A DNA stretch of 26,672 nt, from positions 1-26,672 of the forward strand of contig DGSB01000049.1 of NCBI GenBank assembly GCA_002390045.1, read 5' to 3'. Numbering within the stretch: the stretch's first letter is position 1; every line of letters starts with the position of its first letter. Both the position numbers and the translations under genes were made by a program. Origin of the DNA: Fibrobacter sp. UBA4373 (GTDB lineage Bacteria > Fibrobacterota > Fibrobacteria > Fibrobacterales > Fibrobacteraceae). The notes under the pieces are model-generated. The model was given only the letters and a program-made list of their open reading frames with translations, had not been told where the DNA came from and made no database searches. Shown here in pieces: positions 1-7,017 of this stretch.

Positions 1-1203
1 GGCGGTACCGGTACGGGTGCGGCTCCGGTTGTTGCGGAAATCGCTCATAAGCTTGGTATCTTGACGGTGGCTGTGGTGACGATGCCGTTCAGATGGGAAG
101 GCCCGATTCGCCGTCGCAATGCGGAAAAGGGTCTTGCAGCTCTCCGTCAGTCGGTGGATTCGATTATTGTGATCAACAACCAGCGTATTATGGATGTGAT
201 CGAAAAGAATACCCCGATGAAGGAAGCTTTCCTGAAGGTGGACGAAGTCCTTGGCAATGCGGTCCGCAGCATTTGCGACATCATGTTCATCCATGGAACG
301 ATCAACGTTGACTTTAACGACGCTCGCACGATTATGCAGAACGGCGGTTCTGCTTTGATGGGTACGGGTACCGCTTCGGGTGAAGGCCGTACTTTGAAGG
401 CCGCTCAAGAAGCAATCGCATGCCCGCTTCTGGACAATGTAAAGGTCAGCGGAGCTTCGGGCGCTCTCATCAATGTCGCTCACGGTGAAGATTTCTCCAT
501 GTTCGAATATGATGAAGCTCTGTCTTATCTTTATGAACAGATCGGTGAAGAAAATGTTCCGAACATTGTTGCCGGTGACGTGACGATTCCGGAACTCGGC
601 GACCGCGTGAGCATTACCGTGATCGCAACCGGTTTTGACAAGAATAACGAAGAAGAAACGATTGCTCCGGTAGCGGCTCCTGCAAAGACTGCAATCCCTC
701 AGCCGAGTGTTCCGCACGTGGAACAGGCGACGGCCCGTCCGACGGTGGACTTTGTGTCCCTCGCTCGCGAAGAAGCTCCGGCTGCTCCGGTTCAGGCTGC
801 GGCCCCTGTGCAGCCGATGGAAAAGGTTCAGCCGGTTGCAGAACCGGTGATGGCTCAGCCGAGTGCCCAGCAGCAGACGATCGTTTTCCCGACTTCTCAG
901 ACCCAGCGTACTCATGTGATTCAGGCGATTGAAGATGCCCCGGTGCAGGAAACGGCTCGAATGAGCGCTCCGCAGTTCTCGAGCTCTTTCCACAGCTCTG
1001 CGTTTGACGCACGTCAGGCAGCTGTCGAAGAAGACTTCTCGGCGGCAAACGCTCAGACGCTCGTGATGCCAAAGATGAATGCTCGTCCGACTCCGACGAT
1101 GGCAACTCCGAAGGCTGCTGAAGAATCGGTTTCTGCAGAAGAAAGCCTCTATGGTGTTCCGGCTTTCCTCGGCAATAACCGTATTTCGGAAGACGAATTC
1201 TAA
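1..1203 (+). CDS. ftsZ: Cell division protein FtsZ (5' truncated by window edge)
   Basis: This is the tubulin-like GTPase that polymerises into the Z-ring at midcell. The frame is open from base 1. The first residues, GGTGTGAAPVVAEIA, are the tubulin/FtsZ glycine-rich GTP-binding signature, so about 100 N-terminal residues lie left of the window. The synergy (T7) loop is present as NVDFNDARTIM, with the Asp residues that complete the neighbouring subunit's active site. The globular part ends near IPELGDRVSITVIATGFD. A Pro/Ala/Gln-rich linker of roughly 180 residues follows. The C-terminal peptide VPAFLGNN resembles the FtsA/ZipA-binding tail (E. coli IPAFLRKQ) and is followed by an acidic SEDEF end. 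The gene is convergent with yicC, and two terminators separate them. The family call is certain; the true start is outside the window. Confidence 0.97.
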   Translation, partial: GGTGTGAAPVVAEIAHKLGILTVAVVTMPFRWEGPIRRRNAEKGLAALRQSVDSIIVINNQRIMDVIEKNTPMKEAFLKVDEVLGNAVRSICDIMFIHGTINVDFNDARTIMQNGGSALMGTGTASGEGRTLKAAQEAIACPLLDNVKVSGASGALINVAHGEDFSMFEYDEALSYLYEQIGEENVPNIVAGDVTIPELGDRVSITVIATGFDKNNEEETIAPVAAPAKTAIPQPSVPHVEQATARPTVDFVSLAREEAPAAPVQAAAPVQPMEKVQPVAEPVMAQPSAQQQTIVFPTSQTQRTHVIQAIEDAPVQETARMSAPQFSSSFHSSAFDARQAAVEEDFSAANAQTLVMPKMNARPTPTMATPKAAEESVSAEESLYGVPAFLGNNRISEDEF

Positions 1204-1229
1204 TTCGTCCCAAAAGACTCCACAACAAC

Positions 1230-1269
1230 AAAGGCTGACGTGGTATCCCTGCTGCGTCAGTCTTTTTTT
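1230..1269 (+). terminator. Rho-independent terminator of ftsZ
   Basis: The arms AAAGGCTGACG (1230-1240) and CGTCAGTCTTT (1255-1265) pair over 11 positions with one G-U, around a 14-base loop. A run of seven T follows from 1263. It lies 27 bases after the ftsZ stop. Confidence 0.8.
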
Positions 1270-1274
1270 ATGCA

Positions 1275-1306
1275 AAAAAATCCCGCTCCAAAGAACGGGA
1301 TTTTTT
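1275..1306. terminator. Bidirectional terminator between ftsZ and yicC
   Basis: TCCCG (1281-1285) pairs with CGGGA (1296-1300), flanked by A6 on the left and T6 on the right, giving an 11-bp stem. The flanking A and T runs let it work on both strands. It sits 16 bases past the yicC stop and is probably the terminator of the minus-strand metXW-yicC unit. Confidence 0.75.
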
Positions 1307-1321
1307 GTTTAACGAAAAATT

Positions 1322-2200
1322 TTATTCGATATTCATCGTCTGTTCGCGAATGGTTTCTACGCTGTCCTTTAAGCGGATAGCGAGAGCCGCAATCTTTGCG
1401 CTTTGGCATTTGGTTGCGAGCGTATTCGCTTCACGTCCCATTTCTTGCAGGATGAACGTGAGCTTTTTACCTTGGTTTGCGCCTTGTTCAAGGGTGGCAA
1501 GGAAAAGCTTGTTGTGGCTCTTGAAACGGGTGATTTCTTCGTTGATGTCCAAACGGTCAGCGATGATGCTTGCTTCTTGGGTCACGCGGACCGGGTCAAG
1601 GCCAGCTTCACCGACAAGCTTTTGCAAACGTTCTTCGAATTTCTGCTTCCATTCCACAATCCGTTCCGGATCGAGAACCTTGACTTCGTCGAGAATCGTA
1701 TCCATTTCGTGAACGCGGGCTTCGAGATCCTTTTTCAGATTCAAGCCTTCCTTTTCACGCATTTGGACAAGCGATTGCAAGGCGCGGTCGAGAGAGGCCT
1801 TGATCAGTTCCTCGGTTTCTTTTTGATCTTCTTCACTTTCGTAAACGAGAACGTTCGGAAGGGAAAGAACCTGTTCGAGAGTCGGTTCGCCGGTCAGATG
1901 GTACTTTGTCTTGATGTCGTTCGCGATCTTCAGGTAAGCTTCCACGGCTTCTGTCGAATAACCTGTCGGCACGGAGCCTTCTTCACTATCGCCGAACGTG
2001 ACTGTCAAATTGACGGAACCGCGAGCAAGGAATTTTTTGACTTCTTCCTTCAGGGCGAATTCCAAGTAAGAGAATGTTTTGGGGAGATGGCAGGAGATTT
2101 CAAGAAAGCGGTTGTTTACGGAACGCACTTCGACAGTGCACTGTGTTCCATGCAGTTTGAATTCGTCCTTGCCGTATCCGGTCATCGATATAATTGCCAT
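1322..2200 (-). CDS. yicC: YicC-family endoribonuclease
   Basis: A 292-residue protein of the normal length for YicC/YloC. It opens with ISMTGYG, the family's N-terminal signature, followed by EVRSVNNRFLEI and an RGSVNLTV strand. The C-terminal DUF1732 region (about residues 225-292) contains RFKSHNKLF, GKKLTFILQEMGREANTLATK and the terminal IREQTMNIE, all highly conserved in the family. E. coli YicC is an RNA endonuclease affecting small RNA stability, so a role in RNA turnover is inferred from family knowledge. The ATG at 2200 lies 18 bases after the metXW stop. No Shine-Dalgarno is visible, but AATATA on the plus strand at 2207-2212 (TATATT on the minus strand) lies 7 bases upstream of the ATG. 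The gene may be read from the metXW transcript or from a leaderless start. Confidence 0.9.
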   Translation of the reverse strand: MAIISMTGYGKDEFKLHGTQCTVEVRSVNNRFLEISCHLPKTFSYLEFALKEEVKKFLARGSVNLTVTFGDSEEGSVPTGYSTEAVEAYLKIANDIKTKYHLTGEPTLEQVLSLPNVLVYESEEDQKETEELIKASLDRALQSLVQMREKEGLNLKKDLEARVHEMDTILDEVKVLDPERIVEWKQKFEERLQKLVGEAGLDPVRVTQEASIIADRLDINEEITRFKSHNKLFLATLEQGANQGKKLTFILQEMGREANTLATKCQSAKIAALAIRLKDSVETIREQTMNIE

Positions 2201-2218
2201 ACGGCAAATATATCTTAA

Positions 2219-3994
2219 TCAAGCCTTTTTGACCATTGCCACGACGCGTTCTGTGCCCAAGTTGACAAATCCGAGCTTGGTAAGCAGCTTGCTCAGACCG
2301 TGTTCGTTCAGCGAAATGATCTTTTCGATCTTCAAATGTTCCGCTTCGACGAGCCGTACAAAATCCCGATAGGTAAAGCAGTGAATGTTTGGGGTTTCGT
2401 ACCATTCGTAAGGGAATTCCGGCGATTTGGGCATTCGACCGTGGTAGCAGAGGGCCCAGCGCATTTCCCAGGATCCGAAGTTCGGGAATGTGATAATCGC
2501 ATGCTTTGCGATTCTCATGATTTCCCGGAGCATCAATCTCTGGTTTCGCACTTCCGGAAGAGTCCGGTTGAATACCGCGTAGTCAAAGCTGTTGTCCGCG
2601 AACGAGGTCAGGGTTTTCAGGTTCAGCTTCTTTTCGATCACCGGCACATCGCGTTCAATGCAACCGAGAATGTTCGTGAAGTTCTTTTCGACGCCGATGC
2701 CGGTAACCTTCTTCTTGTTCCAAAGGGAATCGATTAAAAGACCGTCGCCTGCTCCGAGATCCAAAATTCGGGCTTCGGCAGGAATCAGCGAATCGATGAT
2801 CGAAATGTCCTTGTGGCTGTGGAATGCCGGGGTTCCGGTCGTCTGGATTTCGCCCAGATGGCCTCCGAGGAATCGGGAAACCGCCATGCCAAGAGCCCCG
2901 CATTCAATCAGGAATCCGTCGTGGCCGAACTTGGTGTCGAGTTCAAGGCTTGTCACGACTTTGCCGTCATTCAAAAGAGCTTCGGTAATTTGGCGGGACT
3001 GATCGGGAGGGAACAGCCAGTCGGTAGACAGGTTGACGTTCAAGAACGTGGACTTTACGTTCTTGAAGGCGTTTTCGAGAGAACCGTATTCCGTAGCGAG
3101 GTCGAAAGTATCCGTCGCATGCGCAATGTGCAAATAGCTGTTTGCATCGAAACGTTCTACGAATTTGGTGCCTTGATGGTCCAGGTAGGTTTCGAGCGAG
3201 GATCCCGAATAGAATTTTTCTGGTTTTTCAATGCGAATGTCGTTACGGGTAAAACGCGCTTCCATGCCTTTGGCGGAAAGGTATGTAATGTGGGCGAGTT
3301 TACGGGCGTTGGCAAGTCCTGCCGCAGGAATCTGCTTGTCGTAATAATCGCCGTTGTTGAAGTTCGGATCTTGCGTAATGGCGTCGCGACCGACGATTTC
3401 GAAACCGAGAGCCTGTGCCGAAAATCCTGGAGACGTTGCGATTAAAATGACGCGGTCAATGAGGTCCGGATAAAAGATGGACCACTTCATGGCCTGAAAT
3501 CCGCCCATGGAACCGCCGATCACGCAGTAGAAGTGACGGATGCCGAGTTCGTCGGCAAGAAGCTTTTGAGCGTGCACCATATCTCCGATCGTAATGGTCG
3601 GAAATTTGGAACCGTAAGGTTTGCCTGTGCGCGGGTCGATGCTTGCCGGCCCGGTCGTGCCTTTGCAACCGCCGAGAACGTTGGAACAGACGACAAAATA
3701 TTTGTTCGTGTCCACCGCTTTACCGCTGCCGATCAGGGAATCCCACCAACCGACGTGTTTGTCATCGGGCTTGTACCAGCCTGCGACATGCGCATCGGCC
3801 GTCAATGGAGAACAAATCCAAATGACGTTGGATTTTTCCGCATTCAACGTACCGTAAGTTTCATAGCGGACCGAAACTTCGGGGAGGCTTTCTCCACTCT
3901 CCAAAACAAAACCATCTCTTCCGAGAGTGAGTTTTTTATCGAAGAAAGAAACCGGTCCAATACTATCTTTATGCAAACATTCGCTCATATGCAT
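2219..3994 (-). CDS. metX: Fused homoserine O-acyltransferase (MetX) and MetW-like methyltransferase
   Basis: A two-domain protein of 591 residues. Residues about 15-375 are a MetX alpha/beta-hydrolase that would acylate homoserine for methionine synthesis. The nucleophile is Ser162 in GGSMGG, with Asp325 (STDWLFPP) and His358 (FGHDGFL) completing the triad. Residues about 395-591 match MetW: the SAM-binding ILDLGAGDG (410-418), then FPNFGSWEMRWAL, GRMP and FPYEWYETPNIHCFT, which are diagnostic. In many proteobacteria metX and metW are adjacent separate genes; here they are one reading frame with no stop between. Whether the acyl donor is acetyl-CoA or succinyl-CoA cannot be told by eye. ATG codons lie at 3994 and 3988. 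Neither has a Shine-Dalgarno, and a TATATT box ends 4 bases before the first, so the second (MSECLHKD) may be the true start. The gene is upstream of yicC on the same strand. Confidence 0.93.
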   Translation of the reverse strand: MHMSECLHKDSIGPVSFFDKKLTLGRDGFVLESGESLPEVSVRYETYGTLNAEKSNVIWICSPLTADAHVAGWYKPDDKHVGWWDSLIGSGKAVDTNKYFVVCSNVLGGCKGTTGPASIDPRTGKPYGSKFPTITIGDMVHAQKLLADELGIRHFYCVIGGSMGGFQAMKWSIFYPDLIDRVILIATSPGFSAQALGFEIVGRDAITQDPNFNNGDYYDKQIPAAGLANARKLAHITYLSAKGMEARFTRNDIRIEKPEKFYSGSSLETYLDHQGTKFVERFDANSYLHIAHATDTFDLATEYGSLENAFKNVKSTFLNVNLSTDWLFPPDQSRQITEALLNDGKVVTSLELDTKFGHDGFLIECGALGMAVSRFLGGHLGEIQTTGTPAFHSHKDISIIDSLIPAEARILDLGAGDGLLIDSLWNKKKVTGIGVEKNFTNILGCIERDVPVIEKKLNLKTLTSFADNSFDYAVFNRTLPEVRNQRLMLREIMRIAKHAIITFPNFGSWEMRWALCYHGRMPKSPEFPYEWYETPNIHCFTYRDFVRLVEAEHLKIEKIISLNEHGLSKLLTKLGFVNLGTERVVAMVKKA

Positions 3995-4129
3995 ATTAAT
4001 ATAGGAAAAAGCGGGGAATTTTTAAGGGCTCTTGAATGATAAGTTGCTAAATAAGAATTTGATTTTTGAGAAAATTTCGGCTAAAATTGGAGAGTTGCGA
4101 AATTCGCGCAAAATTCTACGGTACTTTTT

Positions 4130-4158
4130 TTGACCAATTCTGTAAAAAAGAGTATATT
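4130..4158 (+). promoter_or_regulatory. Sigma70-type promoter for a putative small RNA
   Basis: TTGACC at 4130-4135 and TATATT at 4153-4158 are separated by exactly 17 bases. This is among the best promoter matches in the window. It points away from metXW and toward holA, which is on the opposite strand, so no plus-strand protein gene follows it. The predicted start is near 4165. Confidence 0.65.
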
Positions 4159-4164
4159 AAAATT

Positions 4165-4225
4165 ACAGAGTTGTTAGAGTTACTACCAGATGGGAGCAAT
4201 TCCCGCACCTTCGTGCGGGATTTTT
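4165..4225 (+). ncRNA. Putative small non-coding RNA (about 60 nt)
   Basis: The stretch between the promoter at 4130-4158 and a strong terminator forms a complete transcription unit. The terminator stem TCCCGCAC (4201-4208) and GTGCGGGA (4213-4220) is perfect over 8 bp with a CTTC loop, and TTTTT follows. No credible reading frame exists inside: an ATG at 4190 runs past the terminator with no ribosome site. GGGA (4192-4195) can also pair with the TCCC used by the terminator stem, giving a small competing hairpin. The unit ends 4 bases before the 3' end of holA on the other strand. The RNA family is not recognised and the target is unknown. Confidence 0.5.
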
Positions 4226-4229
4226 CGTT

Positions 4230-5198
4230 TTAGCGAACGACGAGCGCGGCGAGGGAAAGTTCTAGTCCCATACGGCTGTCGCAGATGCCGTTTTTGATAT
4301 CGCTGTCGAGTTCGCCTAATCGTTTAATGACGCGGCATAAAAGTTGCGGTGGCCAGTTCAAGGCTTTGCGCGGTTCGTTCAGCTTTTTTTCAAAGAGCCA
4401 AGGGTTGGCTCCGAGAGCCGCTGCGATATCTTTGGCCGGCATTTTCCGACCGAGCATGGTGCGAATATGCAGCAAGCGGACCGCATAGGCTTCTAGCGCG
4501 GAAACGATCTGGACGCCTTCCACGCCAGAGTCTAAAAGCTCTCGAAGTTTTTTGGTGTAAGCGACGGGGTCGCGGTCTCCAAAGGATTCGCGGATTTCAA
4601 ACGCGGCGATTTCACGCTGTGGAGCGATCATCAACTTCGCCTGATCTAACGAAATGACTTTGCCTTCGGGATCGAGCAGTAAAATTTTCCGCAGTTCCGC
4701 ATCGATCAAGGCCTGGTCTGTTCCCAGGGCGTTCGAAACGTATTCTGCGGCAAGCGGCTCGATGCGGCGGCCTAGGTCAATTTCGCAGTGCGTTGTAATC
4801 CACTGCGTCATTTCGTAGTCGCGAGGAGATTTGCATTCCTTGAAGCTTGCAATGTCTTGGAGGGATTTGTAAAGCTTACTCGTTTTAAGAAGCTTTTCAA
4901 ATTCAAGCAGCAGATTTGCATCCGGTTTCGTTTTGAACCAGGACTCGAGGGCTGCGGAATCGTCTGCCTTTAAGGATTCTGCTTTGCGAACGACAACGGT
5001 TTGTTCACTTGCAAAAAGGGAACAGGAATCGCAGGCTTCAATCACTGCGTCTGCCACGGATGGCAGGTTTGTGTCGTTGGCAAAAAGAATCTTGCGGGCA
5101 AGGGGGTCGTCCTTGCGGTCGCCCAATGTCTTTTCGAGGAACTGCCCAATGAGGCGTTCCTTTTCAAAATCACTGTCACCGATCAGGACGAGAATCAT
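4230..5198 (-). CDS. holA: DNA polymerase III subunit delta (HolA)
   Basis: This is the clamp-loader delta subunit, which opens the beta sliding clamp during replication. The 322 residues fit the family (about 340 in E. coli). The N-terminal MILVLIGDSDFEKERLI is the usual HolA strand-loop opening. The middle has EKLLKTSKLYKSL and the collar-side helices follow, including REIAAFEIRESFGDRDPVAYTKKLRELLDSGVEGVQIVSAL, typical of the delta domain II/III boundary. The C-terminus has LGELDSDIKNGICDSRMGLELSLAAL, the conserved end. The ATG at 5198 lies two bases after the greA stop, so translation is probably coupled to greA. HolA proteins diverge strongly; the call rests on overall pattern and length rather than one motif. 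Confidence 0.85.
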   Translation of the reverse strand: MILVLIGDSDFEKERLIGQFLEKTLGDRKDDPLARKILFANDTNLPSVADAVIEACDSCSLFASEQTVVVRKAESLKADDSAALESWFKTKPDANLLLEFEKLLKTSKLYKSLQDIASFKECKSPRDYEMTQWITTHCEIDLGRRIEPLAAEYVSNALGTDQALIDAELRKILLLDPEGKVISLDQAKLMIAPQREIAAFEIRESFGDRDPVAYTKKLRELLDSGVEGVQIVSALEAYAVRLLHIRTMLGRKMPAKDIAAALGANPWLFEKKLNEPRKALNWPPQLLCRVIKRLGELDSDIKNGICDSRMGLELSLAALVVR

Positions 5199-5200
5199 GA

Positions 5201-5668
5201 TTACTGAACGTCCAGGACTTCGAAGACGTTCTTGCCCTTCGGAGTGGCAACTTCAACAACGTCGCCCTTCTTTTTCCCAAGGAGAGCTTTACCGATCGGG
5301 CTTGTGAAGCTGATCTTGCCGTTGATGGCGTCTACGCCTTCCGGGGAGACGATCGTGTAAGTGATGTCGCGGTTGTTCTTCTTGTTGTGAAGCTTGACCG
5401 TTGCACCGAATTTGATTTCGCCGCCCTGGCTTGCGTCATACTTGATGATGACGGCGCGCGCGACGCGGTCTTCCAAGTAGTTGATGCGGGATTCGATTTC
5501 ACCCTGACGGTCTTTGGCCGCATGGTATGCGAAATTTTCGCTCAAATCGCCCTGTGCACGTGCCTCTGCGATCTCGTCGATGATCTTAGGACGTTCTACT
5601 TTTTTTAGATTTTCCAATTCTTGTTTGAGTTGGTCGTAAGTTTCTTGAGTAACGGGTATATTATCCAT
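5201..5668 (-). CDS. greA: Transcription elongation factor GreA
   Basis: GreA rescues backtracked RNA polymerase by stimulating cleavage of the RNA 3' end in the secondary channel. With the ATG at 5668 the protein has 155 residues, the normal length. An upstream extension of the frame is discarded because MDNIPVTQETYDQLKQEL is the standard N-terminus. The coiled-coil tip carries GDLSEN with Asp41 and Glu44, matching the catalytic acidic pair at the same numbers in E. coli. The C-terminal FKBP-like domain ends with SPIGKALLGKKKGDVVEVATPKG, a strong GreA signature. The gene is followed two bases later by holA and diverges from argJ over 58 bases. No Shine-Dalgarno is seen; a minus-strand TATAAC ends 9 bases before the ATG. 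Confidence 0.96.
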   Translation of the reverse strand: MDNIPVTQETYDQLKQELENLKKVERPKIIDEIAEARAQGDLSENFAYHAAKDRQGEIESRINYLEDRVARAVIIKYDASQGGEIKFGATVKLHNKKNNRDITYTIVSPEGVDAINGKISFTSPIGKALLGKKKGDVVEVATPKGKNVFEVLDVQ

Positions 5669-5726
5669 GCTCGGAAAGTTATAAATTTTCAGTGCCTGCG
5701 ACAAACGGGCAAAGGAAGTAAGATAT
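5669..5726. promoter_or_regulatory. Divergent intergenic promoter region of greA and argJ
   Basis: These 58 bases must hold signals for both genes. For argJ, AAAGGAAG (5711-5718) is a clear ribosome site 8 bases before the ATG at 5727. For greA, a minus-strand TATAAC lies 9 bases upstream of its ATG, preceded by TTGTCG at a 15-base spacing, which is a weak promoter. Exact start points cannot be fixed by reading. Confidence 0.4.
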
Positions 5727-6935
5727 ATGTTGACGATGCTGAAAGATGGCGGCGTATGCTCTCCGAAAGGATTCACCGCTTCTGCTTACACGGCTGGTAT
5801 CAAAGCGAGCGGTAAACCGGACATGGCTCTTCTCAAGAGCGAAAAGGCTGCGCGTTGCTTTGCTGTTTTTACAACGAATAAGGTCAAGGCCGCCCCGGTC
5901 CTTTATGACAAGTCCGTCCTCGAACATGCGCATTTTGCGTCGGCTGTTATCGTCAATAGTGGTAATGCGAATGCTTGCACTGGCCCGCAAGGTCTTGCCG
6001 ACAGCGAACGTACCGCGACTCTCGTCGAAGAACAGCTCGGTCTCGCTCCGCGTAGCGTGCTTGTTTGCAGCACTGGCGTGATCGGTCACTTGATGCCGAT
6101 GGATAAGGTGGAAGCGGCAATCCCGCATCTCGTTCAGGGTTTGCACGAAGGCGCTTCCGATGAATTTGGAACGGCGATTCTCACGACGGACCGCGTCAAG
6201 AAGTCGCTTGCCGTTGAAATCGAAACGGCTAAGGGCAAGGTCACGGTTGGCGGTTGCTGCAAGGGCAGTGGCATGATCCATCCGAATATGGCGACGATGC
6301 TTGCCTTCATTACCACGGACCTCGGTCTTCCGCTCGACTTCTTTGCAGAATTCCGCGCAGACATTTCCGATTCTTTCAACGCGATTACCGTGGATGGTGA
6401 CACCAGTACAAACGATACCTGCATTCTCCTTGCCAATGGAGTTTCGGGCATTAAGTATGAAGATCTTTCGATTAGCGAAAAGAGCGAATTCCGCGCTGCC
6501 TTGATGACGGTAATGAAAGAACTTGCAAAGGACATTGCCCGCGATGGTGAAGGGGCGACGAAGTTCATCGAAATCCGTATCGAAAAGGCGGAAAGCCATG
6601 CGGAAGCTTTGAAAATGGCCCGCTTTATCGGAACGAGCAATTTGGCGAAGTGCGCCATGTTCGGTGAAGACCCGAACTGGGGACGTATTCTTTCGAGCGC
6701 AGGTTCGAGCGGCGTCAATATGGTTGCGGAACAGACCGATCTTTACTTTGGTGACGTGAAGGTCTTGGAAGCGGGACGTCCTATCAACTGCGATCAGAAA
6801 AAGCTCGAAGAAGTCGTGAAGCAGAAAGAATATACGGTGACGGTTGTACTGAATATTGGCGATGCCAGCGCTTCTGCCTATACGTGCGACCTGAGCTATG
6901 AATATGTGAAGATCAACGCGGAATACACGACCTGA
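5727..6935 (+). CDS. argJ: Bifunctional ornithine acetyltransferase / N-acetylglutamate synthase (ArgJ)
   Basis: ArgJ transfers acetyl from N-acetylornithine to glutamate in the cyclic arginine pathway, and some members also use acetyl-CoA. The 402 residues match the family. The precursor self-cleaves at the Ala189-Thr190 bond in MIHPNMATMLAF, leaving Thr190 as the nucleophile of the beta chain. The oxyanion-hole segment STGVIG is at 115-120. The conserved TVDGDTSTNDT (221-231) and the late EDPNWGRI and NIGDASASAYTCDLSYEYVKINAEYTT are typical. The start is set by a good AAAGGAAG site; a second ATG at 5736 is possible. No other arg genes are adjacent. Whether it has the synthase activity cannot be judged from sequence alone. 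Confidence 0.95.
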   Translation: MLTMLKDGGVCSPKGFTASAYTAGIKASGKPDMALLKSEKAARCFAVFTTNKVKAAPVLYDKSVLEHAHFASAVIVNSGNANACTGPQGLADSERTATLVEEQLGLAPRSVLVCSTGVIGHLMPMDKVEAAIPHLVQGLHEGASDEFGTAILTTDRVKKSLAVEIETAKGKVTVGGCCKGSGMIHPNMATMLAFITTDLGLPLDFFAEFRADISDSFNAITVDGDTSTNDTCILLANGVSGIKYEDLSISEKSEFRAALMTVMKELAKDIARDGEGATKFIEIRIEKAESHAEALKMARFIGTSNLAKCAMFGEDPNWGRILSSAGSSGVNMVAEQTDLYFGDVKVLEAGRPINCDQKKLEEVVKQKEYTVTVVLNIGDASASAYTCDLSYEYVKINAEYTT

Positions 6936-6954
6936 TCTTGTAGAACGTTCAAAA

Positions 6955-6985
6955 AAAAATCGCCGGCGTTTCGTCGGCGATTTTT
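6955..6985. terminator. Bidirectional terminator between argJ and the methylthiotransferase gene
   Basis: AAAAATCGCCG (6955-6965) pairs perfectly with CGGCGATTTTT (6975-6985) over 11 bp around a 9-base loop. It lies 20 bases after the argJ stop and 33 bases from the end of the convergent gene. The flanking A and T runs suit both directions. Confidence 0.85.
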
Positions 6986-7017
6986 CGTTTAAATGCTTTT
7001 GAGTTTTGGAAAATGCT

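Noticed and set aside
614..1231. Long open frame on the minus strand opposite ftsZ
   Set aside because: Its Ser/Pro/Arg/Glu-rich translation is the mirror of the Pro/Ala/Gln linker codons of ftsZ, with no domain and no ribosome site.
1403..2218. 271-codon open frame on the plus strand opposite yicC
   Set aside because: It is a Phe-rich antisense shadow of a clearly conserved gene; no family resemblance.
3995..4129. SAM riboswitch upstream of metXW
   Set aside because: Methionine genes often carry one, but no SAM-I or SAM-II core could be recognised, and the -10-like box next to the ATG leaves no leader.
5669..5776. N-terminal extension of GreA by 36 residues
   Set aside because: The extension covers the argJ start region, is not conserved in GreA, and the internal ATG at 5668 gives the standard N-terminus.
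5679..6599. 306-codon minus-strand frame opposite argJ
   Set aside because: It lies antisense to a fully conserved enzyme and shows no motif; composition is that of a complement strand.
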